NCBI GenBank assembly: GCA_003415625.1
Contig: PYIU01000001.1
Location: forward strand, 1,922,001 to 1,986,000
Source: Aquanectria penicillioides
Taxonomy: Eukaryota > Ascomycota > Sordariomycetes > Hypocreales > Nectriaceae
Length of the DNA stretch: 64,000 nucleotides
Reading direction: 5' to 3'
The translations under genes and the position numbers were made by a program. Shown piece by piece: positions 35,222 through 45,257 of the stretch; positions within the stretch are counted from its first letter, which is position 1, and each line of letters begins with the position of its first letter. The notes under the pieces were generated by a model, which was given only the letters and a program-made list of their open reading frames with translations, searched no databases and had not been told where the DNA came from.

Positions 35222-36313
35222 ATGATGGTTGTCGGGGTGAATTCTGGTCGCTCAATTGCTTCTCTGAGGTATGTCACATCATAGGTCATCCAGCTCAAAA
35301 TTTATACTTACAGTCACAGGGTAATTAGGCAGTTCACAGCACTCCGTGTGCAAGCCTCCTCTGTCCACCAGACATTCTCAGGCTCTACGAGAATGAGTTC
35401 TTCAACTTCCACCGCAGCTGCAGCCGCTAACGCGGTACCTCGATTCTCAGCTGTACAGGCGGTTGGAAACTTCGAGGAAGAGTTAGCGAAGCGTCCAGAA
35501 TTTGATCATTCAAATTCTCCGATTGAAGTAACAAAATCCCCTGACCCAACTTGGTCCTATGGGAATGGCGTTAAGAACAACTCGAAATCGACGGAACAGG
35601 CAACCGAGAAGGTTCATAAGGAAATCGACCCGTATTCTTCAGACCGAAACATTGGCCAAAATTACAGGCTTCTAGTTTCTGGAATTGCTCCACGCCCAAT
35701 TGGGTTTATTAGCACCCTTTCGAAAGATGGCAAGACAAAAAATCTGGCCCCTTTCAGTTATTTCCAGGTCGTGGATCACGACCCACCCATGTTCATTGTG
35801 AGCTTTTCATCACGAGCCGGCCCTGTCAAGGATACATATCAGAACTTGAAGGACACTGGCGAGTGTGTTATCAATACAGTATCTGAGAATATGATTGAAG
35901 CAGTTAGTGCATCTTCGATCGATGCACCTCATGGCCTGTCTGAGTGGGACATCACAGGACTCCACGAAGCACCGACAACCACGGTCAAGCCATCGCGTGT
36001 TCAAGAGTCAGTTTTTTCAATCGAAGCCAAGGTTGTCGACATCAAAGAGTTCGCTCCTCATTCTCCAGGAATGAGCAGCGCGGCCATTATTCTCCTCAAG
36101 GCAACCCGATTCTGGGTGCAAGAGGATGCAGCCAACGAAGACTTCAGCCACATTGAAGTCGAAAAGTTACGGCCAATCGGTCAACTTGGCGGCATGTCTT
36201 ATGGTCGTATAACTTCTACATTTGAGCTTCCTCGAATGCGCTGGACAGACGAACAGCCTAAGAGCCAGTTGCTGACAAAACTCGAAGCAGATGCAAGGAA
36301 GGGGTCCGAATAG
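35222..36313 (+). CDS. Flavin-reductase-like FMN-binding protein (DIM6/NTAB family), probably mitochondrial
   Basis: The family binds FMN in a split beta-barrel and reduces flavins or acts as an oxidoreductase of unknown substrate. Exons 35222-35268 and 35314-36313, with a canonical GTATGT..CAG intron, give 348 codons. A later ATG at 35393 would skip the upstream exon. The longer start yields an Arg/Ser-rich, acid-free presequence (MMVVGVNSGRSIASLSHRVI) that looks like a mitochondrial target signal. Core motifs are YRLLVSGIAPRPIGFISTLS, NLAPFSYFQVVDHDPP, CVINTVSENM, RVQESVFSIEAKV and LRPIGQLGGMSYG. It stands between the regulator and proline dehydrogenase, the place of prnX in A. nidulans; whether it corresponds to prnX I cannot tell. 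Confidence 0.85.
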
Positions 36314-36730
36314 GCCTCAAGGAACTTACACAGGAATTATTGTACTGGAATACATTGATTGCGAATAGTACCAATTCTATAGATCTTAAATGGTTAAACC
36401 CCCAATATTATCGAAAATATTCATTTTCTGAGCCCGTCAGGTTCATATCATCGTAGACAAGTCACAGCGACTGGAGTGTGAAGTTGTCGGCTGGTGAGTC
36501 CGAACGTACCCCTGATATGATCCCAGGGGTGCCCTTGGATGATCTTCGGGAGCAAGACCCAAAAGTTCAATACCAATATCCGCATCTCGAATATGAAGTG
36601 CGGGAAATGCGGATCTAGATGGCAAAATGGCACTCTTAGAGGTTGGTTGGATCGCTTGAGTATCAAATGATGTGTGTCAAAGTGATGGCATTGAAATGAA
36701 CTATCAGGAATGTCCGTTCTGATCTCTTCT
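36314..36730. other. Convergent intergenic region
   Basis: 3' flanks of the flavin-reductase and proline dehydrogenase genes; nothing recognised. Confidence 0.5.
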
Positions 36731-38181
36731 CTATCCAATATATCCTAAGAGCCTGCGACGTATCTCCTGCCTCATAGCCTCTGCCATATGCTGCGTTCTC
36801 TCTACTGCGCCTCGGTTTTCCACTGCACGGCGATAGAGGTACCCCATGCACTCTCCGACAGAACCCCAAGGAATGCACTTCAGGATCCGCGGAGACTTGT
36901 CCCTGATCCTGGGGTCCAGGACGGACTTTTCGTAGTCCTGAAGCAGTTTGCAGCTAAGTTCATCTGCCATCCCCAAAATTTGCCCACATTCAAGGAACGT
37001 TGTGGGAAGTCCAGCTAAAACCCGTTCCTTGTGGGTCTTCAGTGCCTTTTCTGCACTCGTAGCATTGTGTGTGGCTAGAAATAATGCAGCATCAGGAAAC
37101 TGAAGATCCTTTACTGCCTCAGGCATTCTTCGGGAGATGAACATGTCTGCGATGGAGTTATACGAGCGATCGGTTTCCTCTTTCGTATCGTGAATGAGCG
37201 ATCGGGTTTCGTTCTCGATGTAGGCTCCGCGAACCAGTTTGACGGCTACAGTCCATCCTTCCTGAGCTGCCAGAGTAATATGACGTTCGGCATTGGCCTT
37301 TGCCCCTTAAGGTAACCTTGGATAGTGTTGTACAGCAACGCATAGCCTCCGCGGTTGTGTTTACTCATGAGAGCAAGGGCCCAGTCGTCCAATGTGGGTT
37401 GCAAAGCCTGCTGCTCTGCATCCAGCCACACGCGGCAGTTTTTCTTCCGTGCTTCATAACAAATTTCATCCAGAGCTTTTTCTACATATTCTGGGAGAGG
37501 CTGCTTCGCCTGCATTGCATCAACAGCAATAGGACCAGCGCCAGTGAGCCTGTGACCATGTCAGTTCAATGTTTTATTATTCTTTTTTCAAGCGTAAGAC
37601 AGTTCTAGAACTCACTTTAGAGCGATAAAATCACCAGCATTGAGCATGGCCAGTGTCTCCAAGTTACCCTGTTTCCACTCTTCAATGACTTCGTAGTGAC
37701 GTGGACCGTACTTGGCTGCACTCGCCTGTGGTAGGTCCGTATGATCCAGCACAATTTCCTTGGCGTACCCAAGAATGACGCCATGGTATCCTAGCTTCCT
37801 GACTTCATTTACAGCCTCTGAAACCTCTCTGGAGTTCGTTCCGGCGCAGAAATGGTTGTAAATGACCCACCGGAGAACTCGGTTCATGACGGGATTCTTG
37901 TCTGCATCCAACAAAGCCGATTTTGACCTTGTGAGAAAGGCCATGATGGCGAGAGACGGCCGAAGAAGCCAACCCGTGGCCATTATTGTAGTCAAGAGAG
38001 CGGATCGGAACAAGACTTTGGCAGGAAGCTTACTGAGCGCACTGTTCTCCTCGACCTTTACAGGGGTAGTCTTGATTGAGACATTGCTCAGTGATCTTCT
38101 GCCCAGCCGCCCCTCTAATGAATAAGACAACAAAGGCAGGAGTCTCTTTCGAGTGAAAACTTGGCCTCTATGGAGGATCAT
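36731..38181 (-). CDS. prnD: Proline dehydrogenase (proline oxidase), mitochondrial, one apparent -1 frameshift
   Basis: Catalyses FAD-dependent oxidation of L-proline to 1-pyrroline-5-carboxylate at the inner mitochondrial membrane. Exon 37616-38181 begins MILHRGQVFTRKRLLPLLSY, a basic presequence; an upstream in-frame ATG at 38271 is possible. A 66-nt intron (37550-37615) follows FIALK. Barrel motifs are GVILGYAKEIVLDHTDLP, LEWKQGNL-like text, IAVDAMQAKQPLPEY and CRVWLDAEQQALQPTLDDWA. After the break come AVKLVRGAYIENETR, ADMFI, FLATHNATSAEKAL, LECGQILGMADELSCKL and CIPWGSVGECMGYLYRRAVENRG, shown here in part. The two parts of exon 2 are offset by one base at the CCCC of 37303-37306. Adding one base gives YLKG-AKANAERHITLA and 461 codons in all. 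Given the intact neighbours, I take this as a consensus error. Confidence 0.88.
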
Positions 38182-38764
38182 TGTATGCAGAGTAGAGTTC
38201 AGTGCGCCTTGAGATGATTCGGGACTCGCCCAGACATCGTGCCCAGGCGGCCACCAGGAGATATACTTCATCAACCTTCACCATTCTAGGCAGTTGACCC
38301 CGATTCGTATCAGCCCCTCACTTCTCAGCCTAATTTCAAGCGTTCTCGGATAGCCAAGGCATGCCGGGTTGCAATTCCGACGTGGTTATCGCCGTGATGT
38401 TTGAACCAATTCAGCGTTTCTGGCAACGTGGCGCCTGCGGGGACGGTTCAGTGGTCACATGAGGCTGTTCATGCAATGATGACGAGCTACGTGTGAATTT
38501 GATATGATACCAGCCAATGAATTGAAGAAACTCAGTGGCGTTCATGATAGTTTGGATAGGCTACTATCGGTTTGAGCAAAGCCGGAGGTTGCATTGCCGG
38601 CATGGTCGGCATTAGATCCCCGACAATCGGATCGGCATTCCGGTCAGAGTCCAATCAAGATACGATACATAAGAAGAACAAACCTTTGATATTTTCTGAA
38701 TGAGGGGTAGAAACGGCACTTTGGTATCAACTTGGGTCCATAGAGGCTCTTTTGAACATTCATT
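38182..38764. promoter_or_regulatory. Bidirectional prnD-prnC promoter
   Basis: 583 bp between divergent starts. GATA-factor (AreA, HGATAR) sites include TTATCG near 38386, TGATAG near 38545 and CTATCG near 38565. A CreA-type GCGGGG lies at 38437-38442. CCGG tetranucleotides, the core reported for PrnA binding in A. nidulans, lie at 38364, 38582, 38597 and 38640, three of them within 62 bp. This is motif matching, not proof of binding. Confidence 0.55.
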
Positions 38765-40597
38765 ATGCAGAGATCTCGCTTTGTTTATCGCCTGCAGCTG
38801 ACAGACTTGTGTTCTGTCGGCCGAGCCAGCAATGCAACTCCAGCCTTAAGGAGGTGTATGAGCCTTTGGCACCCCCCAAAGTTCGAAAATGAAAAGATGG
38901 TATGATACGCATTATTATTGGACGCTTTCGGCTAGACTAACTCGACTTTGCAGCTTGATTATGCCAAGGGTTCCCCTGAGAGAGAACAATTGACAAAGAC
39001 TTTGAAAAAGCTCAAGGGCTCCTTACCTGTCAAAATTCCCATTTCGATCGGTGACGCAACGGTAAGGTTCAATTAGCAATGCTCTCAGGCTCTCCAATTT
39101 ACACGACAATAGGTCCAAACATTGCAAAGCCGCAAACAGGAGAATCCTTCCTCTCACCGAGAAATTGTGGCCGAGTATGCCATCGCAACTCCTGACCAGG
39201 TCAATGCGGCCATTGACGCCGCGTTGAAGGCTAAGCTAGCATGGGAGGCAATGTCCTTCGAAGACCGCGCTGCCATTTTCCTTCGCGCTTCCGAGTTGAT
39301 CGCCGGCAAGTATCGCTCTGACATCGTCGCTGCCACTATGCTTGGACAAGGCAAGAACATTTGGCAGGCAGAGATTGAAGCTCCCACAGAGACTGTGGAT
39401 TTCTTCCGCTATTATATCCAAGAGGCATGGTCTCTATATGGAGAACAGCCCAGGGTCCAGCCATCCGGCCAATGGAACAGAATGGAGTACCGTCCTCTTG
39501 AGGGCTTTGTCTACTCCATTGCACCATTCAATTTCACTGCCCTGGGCGCGACCCTTGTTGGACCTGCTGCTCTTCTGGGCAATGTAGTTATTTGGAAGCC
39601 GTCTGATTCCGCTCTCCACGCCAGCTGGCTTGTTTATCAAATCCTCCTTGAAGCTGGCCTTCCTAAGGATGTTATCCAGTTCATCCCTGGAGATGCCGAG
39701 GAAGTTACCAACACTGTTCTTAAGAGGCCCGAGTTTGCCGCTCTATCATTCATTGGATCTACTCAAGTTTTTAAGGGTTTGCAGAAGAAGATTGGTAATG
39801 GAGTTGGTGATGGCATCTACAACTCGTACCCTCGAGTAGTTGGTGAGACTGGTGGCAAGAACTGGGGTGTTGTTCATTCGTCGGCCAACATCAAGAGCGC
39901 CGCCTTCAACACTATTCGAGCGGCTTTCGAGTACCAAGGACAGAAGTGTTCTGCCAACTCTCGCGTCTACGTTGCCGAGTCTGTCTGGCCCGAGTTCAAG
40001 AAGCACCTTCAGGAGGAAATTCCAAAGCTCAAGGTTGGAAATGTGGAGAATTACGAAAATTTCATTACTCCCGTTATTCACGAGCGGTCTTTCGACAAGT
40101 TGAACCAAGTGATCGAGGATGCCAAGACTGACTCTGAGCTTGAACTCGTTGTCGGTGGCAGAGCTTCGAAAGAGGAGGGTTATTTTGTCCACCCTACCGT
40201 TTATCAAACCACCAACCCCCAACATGATATTATGAGTCGGGAGCTTTTTGGGCCTATCCTGGGAGTGTATGTGTTCCCAGACAACAAATGGGAAGAGACT
40301 TTGAAGACTGTCGATACCACCTCTCGCTACGCGCTCACTGGCAGCATTTATGCTATGGATCAATACGCCTCTAAGCAAGCTCAAAATATCCTGAAGCACG
40401 CCGCAGGCATGCTTTACCTTAACACCAAGTGCACTGGCTCGATGGTGGCCCAGCAGCCGTTTGGTGGTAGCCGAGACTCAGGCACGAACGACAAGACTGG
40501 CACTAGGGCTCACCTCCAGCGCTTTGTGAGTGTCAGGTCAATCAAAGAGGATTTCAACCCTCTAGAAAAGATTCAGTACCCGTCAAATGAAGTTTAA
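38765..40597 (+). CDS. prnC: Delta-1-pyrroline-5-carboxylate dehydrogenase, mitochondrial
   Basis: ALDH4-type NAD-dependent enzyme that oxidises P5C/glutamate semialdehyde to glutamate, the second step of proline use. Three exons (38765-38899, 38954-39061, 39113-40597) join to 575 codons. The N-terminus MQRSRFVYRLQLTDLCSVGR with following RRC segments is a mitochondrial presequence, then PPKFENEKM and YAKGSPERE typical of P5CDH. The ALDH core has SIAPFNFTALGATLVGPA, VVIWKPSDSA, SFIGSTQVF, and GETGGKN with the general-base Glu near residue 326. FEYQGQKCSANSRVYV carries the catalytic Cys near 360. MSRELFGPILGVYVFPD and QQPFGGSRDSGTNDKTG follow. Full length and without lesions. It reads away from prnD across a shared promoter and is followed by the permease on the same strand. 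Confidence 0.95.
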
Positions 40598-41505
40598 ATG
40601 GTAGATAGAAAATTTCACATTTTGATTATTCAACGTTTGTTTTCCGCCCTCCCTGCCCCCTGGGTTGTGACATAGTACCCGCGAAAATAAATGCTCTACT
40701 AGCATCTATTGGATTCAATGTCTATATCAGGTGTCAACTTATCCAATCAAATTTTCAATTGATACCTAATACATGAATCATGCACCGTAATCTTCTGAGG
40801 TTATGTGTGGTCAAACGAGAGCACGCCGCTCCTCCTTCCTTGGTGATTCCGTGCGGGTGCTTCCTCCGGTCTCTTACCCCAGGTTACCCCAGATTACCCC
40901 GGTTTTGGCGTTTCTTTCAGAGGTGATAAAGTGTATCTATTACGTGATAAAACCTGAAATGGGCGACCTTGTTCTTAACGGACCATCCGGATCCATTGTT
41001 TGAGGGAGGGTGGCCGGATGCTCCACCCGGCGTCTAATGAAAGGAGAAGTGGCATGGCCCCACCGAACGGAATGAGAAACCGCATGAGCTTACAAGCATT
41101 TTACAAGTTTTTTTATCGGACCTTTGCAATCTTTATCAGGAGCTGGACGAACTATCTGCCCATGGCTGGGTTTAGGGTCCTTGGCCACCCCGGGGAAGAT
41201 AAGTCCGGTCATCACATCCGACGTCTTCCTTACAGTTATCAGTTAATGCCCAGAGTGTACTATGCCTGATGAGGTTCGGATTAGATGTTTCCTTGCTTGG
41301 CTAATCAATGTGTTCAAGAGTCATAGGGTCCAGGTGTGAGTCTCTTTTCAAATCTGGCTCCCCTGGCATGTATTTAAACTGGTCCTTCCATACACCCACT
41401 CTCATTTGATAATTCCGATTATCACCTCTTATTTATCATCATATCGCTACATCTTTCTTCCTCAACACGACTAAATCAATATCATTCTAGTTCTTTCCAC
41501 AAAGT
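40598..41505. promoter_or_regulatory. prnC-prnB intergenic region with phased CreA-type sites and a CCGG cluster
   Basis: TTACCCC occurs three times at exactly 10-bp spacing (40874, 40884, 40894), producing CCCCAG, CCCCAG and CCCCGG, all matches to the CreA consensus on the minus strand. Seven CCGG cores fall between 40866 and 41208 (40866, 40899, 40987, 41014, 41027, 41190, 41205). Near the start codon three TGATAA/TTATCA GATA sites lie within 31 bp (41408-41438). The pattern fits carbon, nitrogen and inducer control of a proline permease. Confidence 0.55.
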
Positions 41506-43488
41506 ATGGGTCTTGATGACAGGATGCATTCATCGAAGCCTGAAGATGACGGTGTGAATATGGAACCGGCACTTGAGGCTGCAACTTCCGTTGACCAGGG
41601 AGATCAAACTTCTGCCGTCGGCGAAACACATCGCGGCTTGAAAAGTCGTCATATCCAACTCATTGCCTTGGGTATGATCAACCTCTACTACGACAGATCC
41701 AGGGCAAACAACAGCTGACCTTTTAGGTGGCACAATCGGAACTGGACTCTTCGTTGGCTCCGACAGCTCGTTGGCACAGAGCGGTCCCGGTCAGTTAATT
41801 GCATGCTTTTTTGTTAGCGATTGGAATAACTGACTGAAGCAGCTTCTCTCCTCCTGGCCTACATCATAATGTCTTCCTTCGTTTGGGTAGTCGTGCTCAC
41901 TTTAGGGGAGATGACTTCCTACATGCCAGTCAAGGGAGTCTCAGTTGCCTATCTTATCGACAGGTTTTTAGGGCCCAGCATTGCTTTTGCAGCCGGTAAG
42001 TCTTCTGGTGGAAGCTAAACTAAATGCGGGAACTGACATGTTCATGTAGGCTGGAATTACTGGTAAGTACACCCATCTCGATGCTTGCTCTCTACTAAAT
42101 TCTCTGAAATAATAGGTACGCATACTCTATGGTTCCTGGAGTCGAAGCCACGACAGTCGCCGTTGTGATAGAGTACTGGACAGCGGATGTTCATCCTACC
42201 GTGTGGATCACGGTCGTTCTTTTGGGTAATTTGTTACAAAGCCAATACAAGACTTTCGGATCAGGTCTAATGCGATTTCTTTTTCTTTACAGTGACCCTT
42301 ATATTGAATCTCGGTGCGGTACGCTATTTCGGAGAATCAGAATTCTGGTTTGCGTCGATCAAAATAATTACTGTGGTTGGATTGATCATCTTGGGTTTCA
42401 TTCTATGTCTCGGTGGCGGGCCAACACACGACCGCCTGGGGTTCAAGTATTGGAAAGACCCCGGCTCTTTCAAGCCTTTCTTGGTCTCCGGTGCCACCGG
42501 AAGGTTCCTTGGCTTATGGCAGGCCATTATCAAGTCCGGGTTTGCCTTTGTGCTCTCTCCCGAATTGCTCACTAATGCTGCCGGTGAATGCCAGGCTCCG
42601 CGGCGTAACATTCCGAAGGCCGCAAGAAGGTACATTTATCGCCTGATGGGATTTTACGTCCTAGGCGCCCTGATTATTGGGATTCTCGTTCCTTGGGATG
42701 AACCTCGTCTCCTCAATTCGTCCAATGCCTCAGCAAGCCCCTTTGTCATTGGTATCCAGAATGCCTCGATACCGGTCCTTAACCATATCCTCAACGCCGT
42801 GATTCTTACCGCGGCTTGGTCTGCAGGAAATTCGATGTTGTACGCGGCGTCAAGAATTCTATACGGTATGGCCTGTAAAGGAGAAGCACCTTCGATCTTC
42901 AGGAAATGCAATCGTTGGGGTGTGCCCTGGGTCGCAGTTCTCGCGTCCTTTTCTCTTGGACTATTGGCATACCTCAACGTGTCCAGTACCGGTGCGGAAG
43001 TGTTTAACTGGCTCACCAGTCTCGTTACAATGAGCGGCTTGATTAATTGGGTAGTCATTCTCATAACCTATGTTGTCAGTTCTTCCGAGACGTGTACCTT
43101 GACTTCGGTTGCTAACTTTGTTCAGCGCTTCCGGAAAGCGACTATCTACCATGGTATCGTTGATAAACTCCCTTTCGAGAGTTTCTTGCAGCCATATTCC
43201 ACCTATTATGCAATTGTCGGGTTCTCATTGATTTCTATTACAAGTGGATTCGCTGTCTTCTTTCCAGGACGACTTAATGCCGCCGATTTCATTACGTCCT
43301 ATGTGTCAATCCCAATTTTTGCTGCCCTATTCATCGGCCATAAATTTGTTACGAAGAGTCCTGGATTCCGCAGTATCGAGGAAATTGATGTCTTTGGCGG
43401 TTTGGAAGAGGTAGAAGAGATCACCGCAGCCGACTCCCCACCAGTTCCCAGAAACATTTTGGAGAAGATCTGGTTTTGGTTGTGTTAA
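41506..43488 (+). CDS. prnB: Amino-acid permease, candidate proline permease
   Basis: Plasma-membrane proton symporter of the yeast amino-acid transporter (YAT/APC) family. Seven exons (41506-41671, 41727-41789, 41843-41995, 42050-42062, 42116-42225, 42293-43071, 43126-43488) join to exactly 548 codons. Exon 4 is only 13 nt and completes AGWNYWYAYSMV. The N-terminal cytosolic tail leads to HIQLIALGGTIGTGLFVGS (TM1 signature), SYMPVKGVSVAYLIDRFLGP, ILNLGAVRYFGESEFWFASI and the YAT block GECQAPRRNIPKAARR. About twelve hydrophobic segments are present. The last intron starts GTTGTC and could be read through in frame, but its removal gives the usual ITY-RFRKA. Proline specificity is inferred from the adjoining proline-catabolic genes. 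Confidence 0.88.
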
Positions 43489-44175
43489 AGGAGGGAATGA
43501 ATGGGGAAGGATGCGTGTAGTTTTTCTTCAACTCGAGGTTCTGTTGAGTAGTTGTTTGCAGCTAAATAAACGGAGCACTTTGCACAGATGACAAGTTCGC
43601 CGACAGATGAAGCTGGGTCTCAAGATCAAAGGGGCTCAGAGTCTTGACAACAATGAGAAGCCACGCGTCATTTGAAGCCGGCCAGCTCAGAGTAATCGGA
43701 AACGGGGAAAAAGGAGTGTGGTGTCTGGACTATCCCGAAAAATGAGTCTTTTCGCATTCGAATGCGAAAAGATCTTTCACCTGATTGGTCAACACAAGTA
43801 TCTCCGTGCGGAAGCGACCAAAGATGCGGCGATAGTGGGACGAAAAGCGGGCCGACAATTTTATGCACACGCCGCCCATGACAAGAAAGCGACATGCTAA
43901 CGCCAGTTTGGTCTGAAACCGACTCGTATTATGACGTCCAGGCGACAAGAATGGAAAGCGAAAAGTCTCTCATTGGTCATTTGGCCAGGGGTCCTCGCTT
44001 TTCGACCATGGCGCGCGTAAATTTAGTAACCTGAATTTCCAAGACTCTTATGATCCCGAATTTCCATCTTCCGCCATCCCAGTTTGTTCTTCAAATCATC
44101 TCTCTCTTCCTGATTGTTTGTCGTATTTCCACTGTCCAAATTTCTTTAATCTTTTGCTACATTAATATCTCGATC
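43489..44175. promoter_or_regulatory. RTA1-gene upstream region with a 26-bp palindrome and repeated CGAAAAG motifs
   Basis: CGAAAAG or its complement occurs five times between 43748 and 44004: twice inside the palindrome 43747-43772, and at 43841, 43959 and 43998. A cAMP-element-like TGACGTC lies near 43932. No coding content seen. Confidence 0.55.
43747..43772. repeat. Perfect 26-bp palindrome
   Basis: The central 20 bp read TTCGCATTCGAATGCGAA when trimmed to the innermost arms (18 bp shown); the symmetry extends through CTTTT/AAAAG on both sides, with no spacer. It is therefore more likely a dimeric factor site than a hairpin. Confidence 0.85.
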
Positions 44176-45100
44176 ATGGGACTGGTGCAATTCGAGGACG
44201 GCAAAGTCCTTTACTATCCCTTCACGCCTTCCAAGACAGCTGGTTATGCCTTTTTGGCACTTTTCTGCGCCACTACTGTCGCCCATATTGCCTACATGAA
44301 ATGTTTCAAGACGTGGTACTTCATCCCCATGATCTTGGGCGGAATCTGTAAGCCACGACTCCTCCACACTGCCATATCCTTTCCTTATCGACCACCCCTA
44401 ACTGGTCCTTCAAGGCGAGCTTTTCGGATATTATGGGCATGCGTGGGCTGGAGATTTGCCCAACTCTCCCAAGCCATTTATGCTACAACTCATGCTAATC
44501 TTGGTGGCGCCGGTGTTCGTTTGCGCTACTCTCTACATCACCCTCGGCAAGTTCAAGCAAGCACTGCTCGGTGAACCCAAACGACGATGTAGCCCAACTT
44601 CTTTCTTTGTCTTGACCGATATTGTCGCATTCTGCAGTCAAATTGGTGGCTCGCTTGTACAGGTCACGGGACGCTTGAAGCTGATGAAAATCGGTGACAA
44701 TGTCGTGTTGGGTGGCCTAGTATTCCAGCTGGTTGTCTTGGCCCTCTATCTAACCCTCGTTTTAAAATTCTACCGCGTTACATGTCGAGATACTATTTTC
44801 TCGGGTACATGGAAACCCTACGTCATCATGCTGGCCATTTGCGTTGTGGTCATTTGGATTCGCAATTTAGTACGAGTTATCGAGTTCGTCCAGGGGTTTC
44901 ACGGTTTCATAAGCGAGCATGAAGCCATGCTGTACATATTCGATGCCAGTCTAATGTTTTTTGTTATGGTAGCATTTGTGGTTCTTCATCCTGGAAGGAT
45001 AATCCGGAGTCCAGAAGGCGGTCTCGGACAGCGAATAACCAGCATGCAGTTGAGGGACGAAGATCATGTTCAGATGGGTTTGATGGGCAGGCGCCGATAA
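44176..45100 (+). CDS. RTA1-family seven-TM membrane protein
   Basis: RTA1/RTM1/RSB1 family members are plasma-membrane proteins linked to sphingoid-base or toxic-compound export. Two exons (44176-44347, 44415-45100) join to 285 codons. The start MGLVQFEDGKVLYYPFTPSK is typical of the family, ahead of TM1. After the intron come CELFGYYGHAWA, the long TM segment MLQLMLILVAPVFVCATLYI and the family block DIVAFCSQIGGSLVQVTGR. LGGLVFQLVVLALYLTLVL, RNLVRVIEFVQGFHGF and an EHEAMLYIFDASLMF helix come next. The C-terminal tail is polar and Arg-ended (GLMGRRR). No lesion. It is convergent with the regulator downstream and may be controlled by it, which is inference. Confidence 0.88.
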
Positions 45101-45257
45101 AGAGGTCTTATCCGGTTTATGCAGGTGTTTTATCCTCAAGCAAGGTCCACGGAGAGATTTAAAATTGGGTTTGTAGACTTGGACACGGGAAAGTCGCAGA
45201 GGTTATTTGGGTTACCTTACATTTCCATTTCTATTAGATACAATGATAGTGCTGGTT

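Noticed and set aside
39746..40399. 217-codon minus ORF opposite P5C dehydrogenase
   Set aside because: Antisense shadow of a highly conserved ALDH exon.
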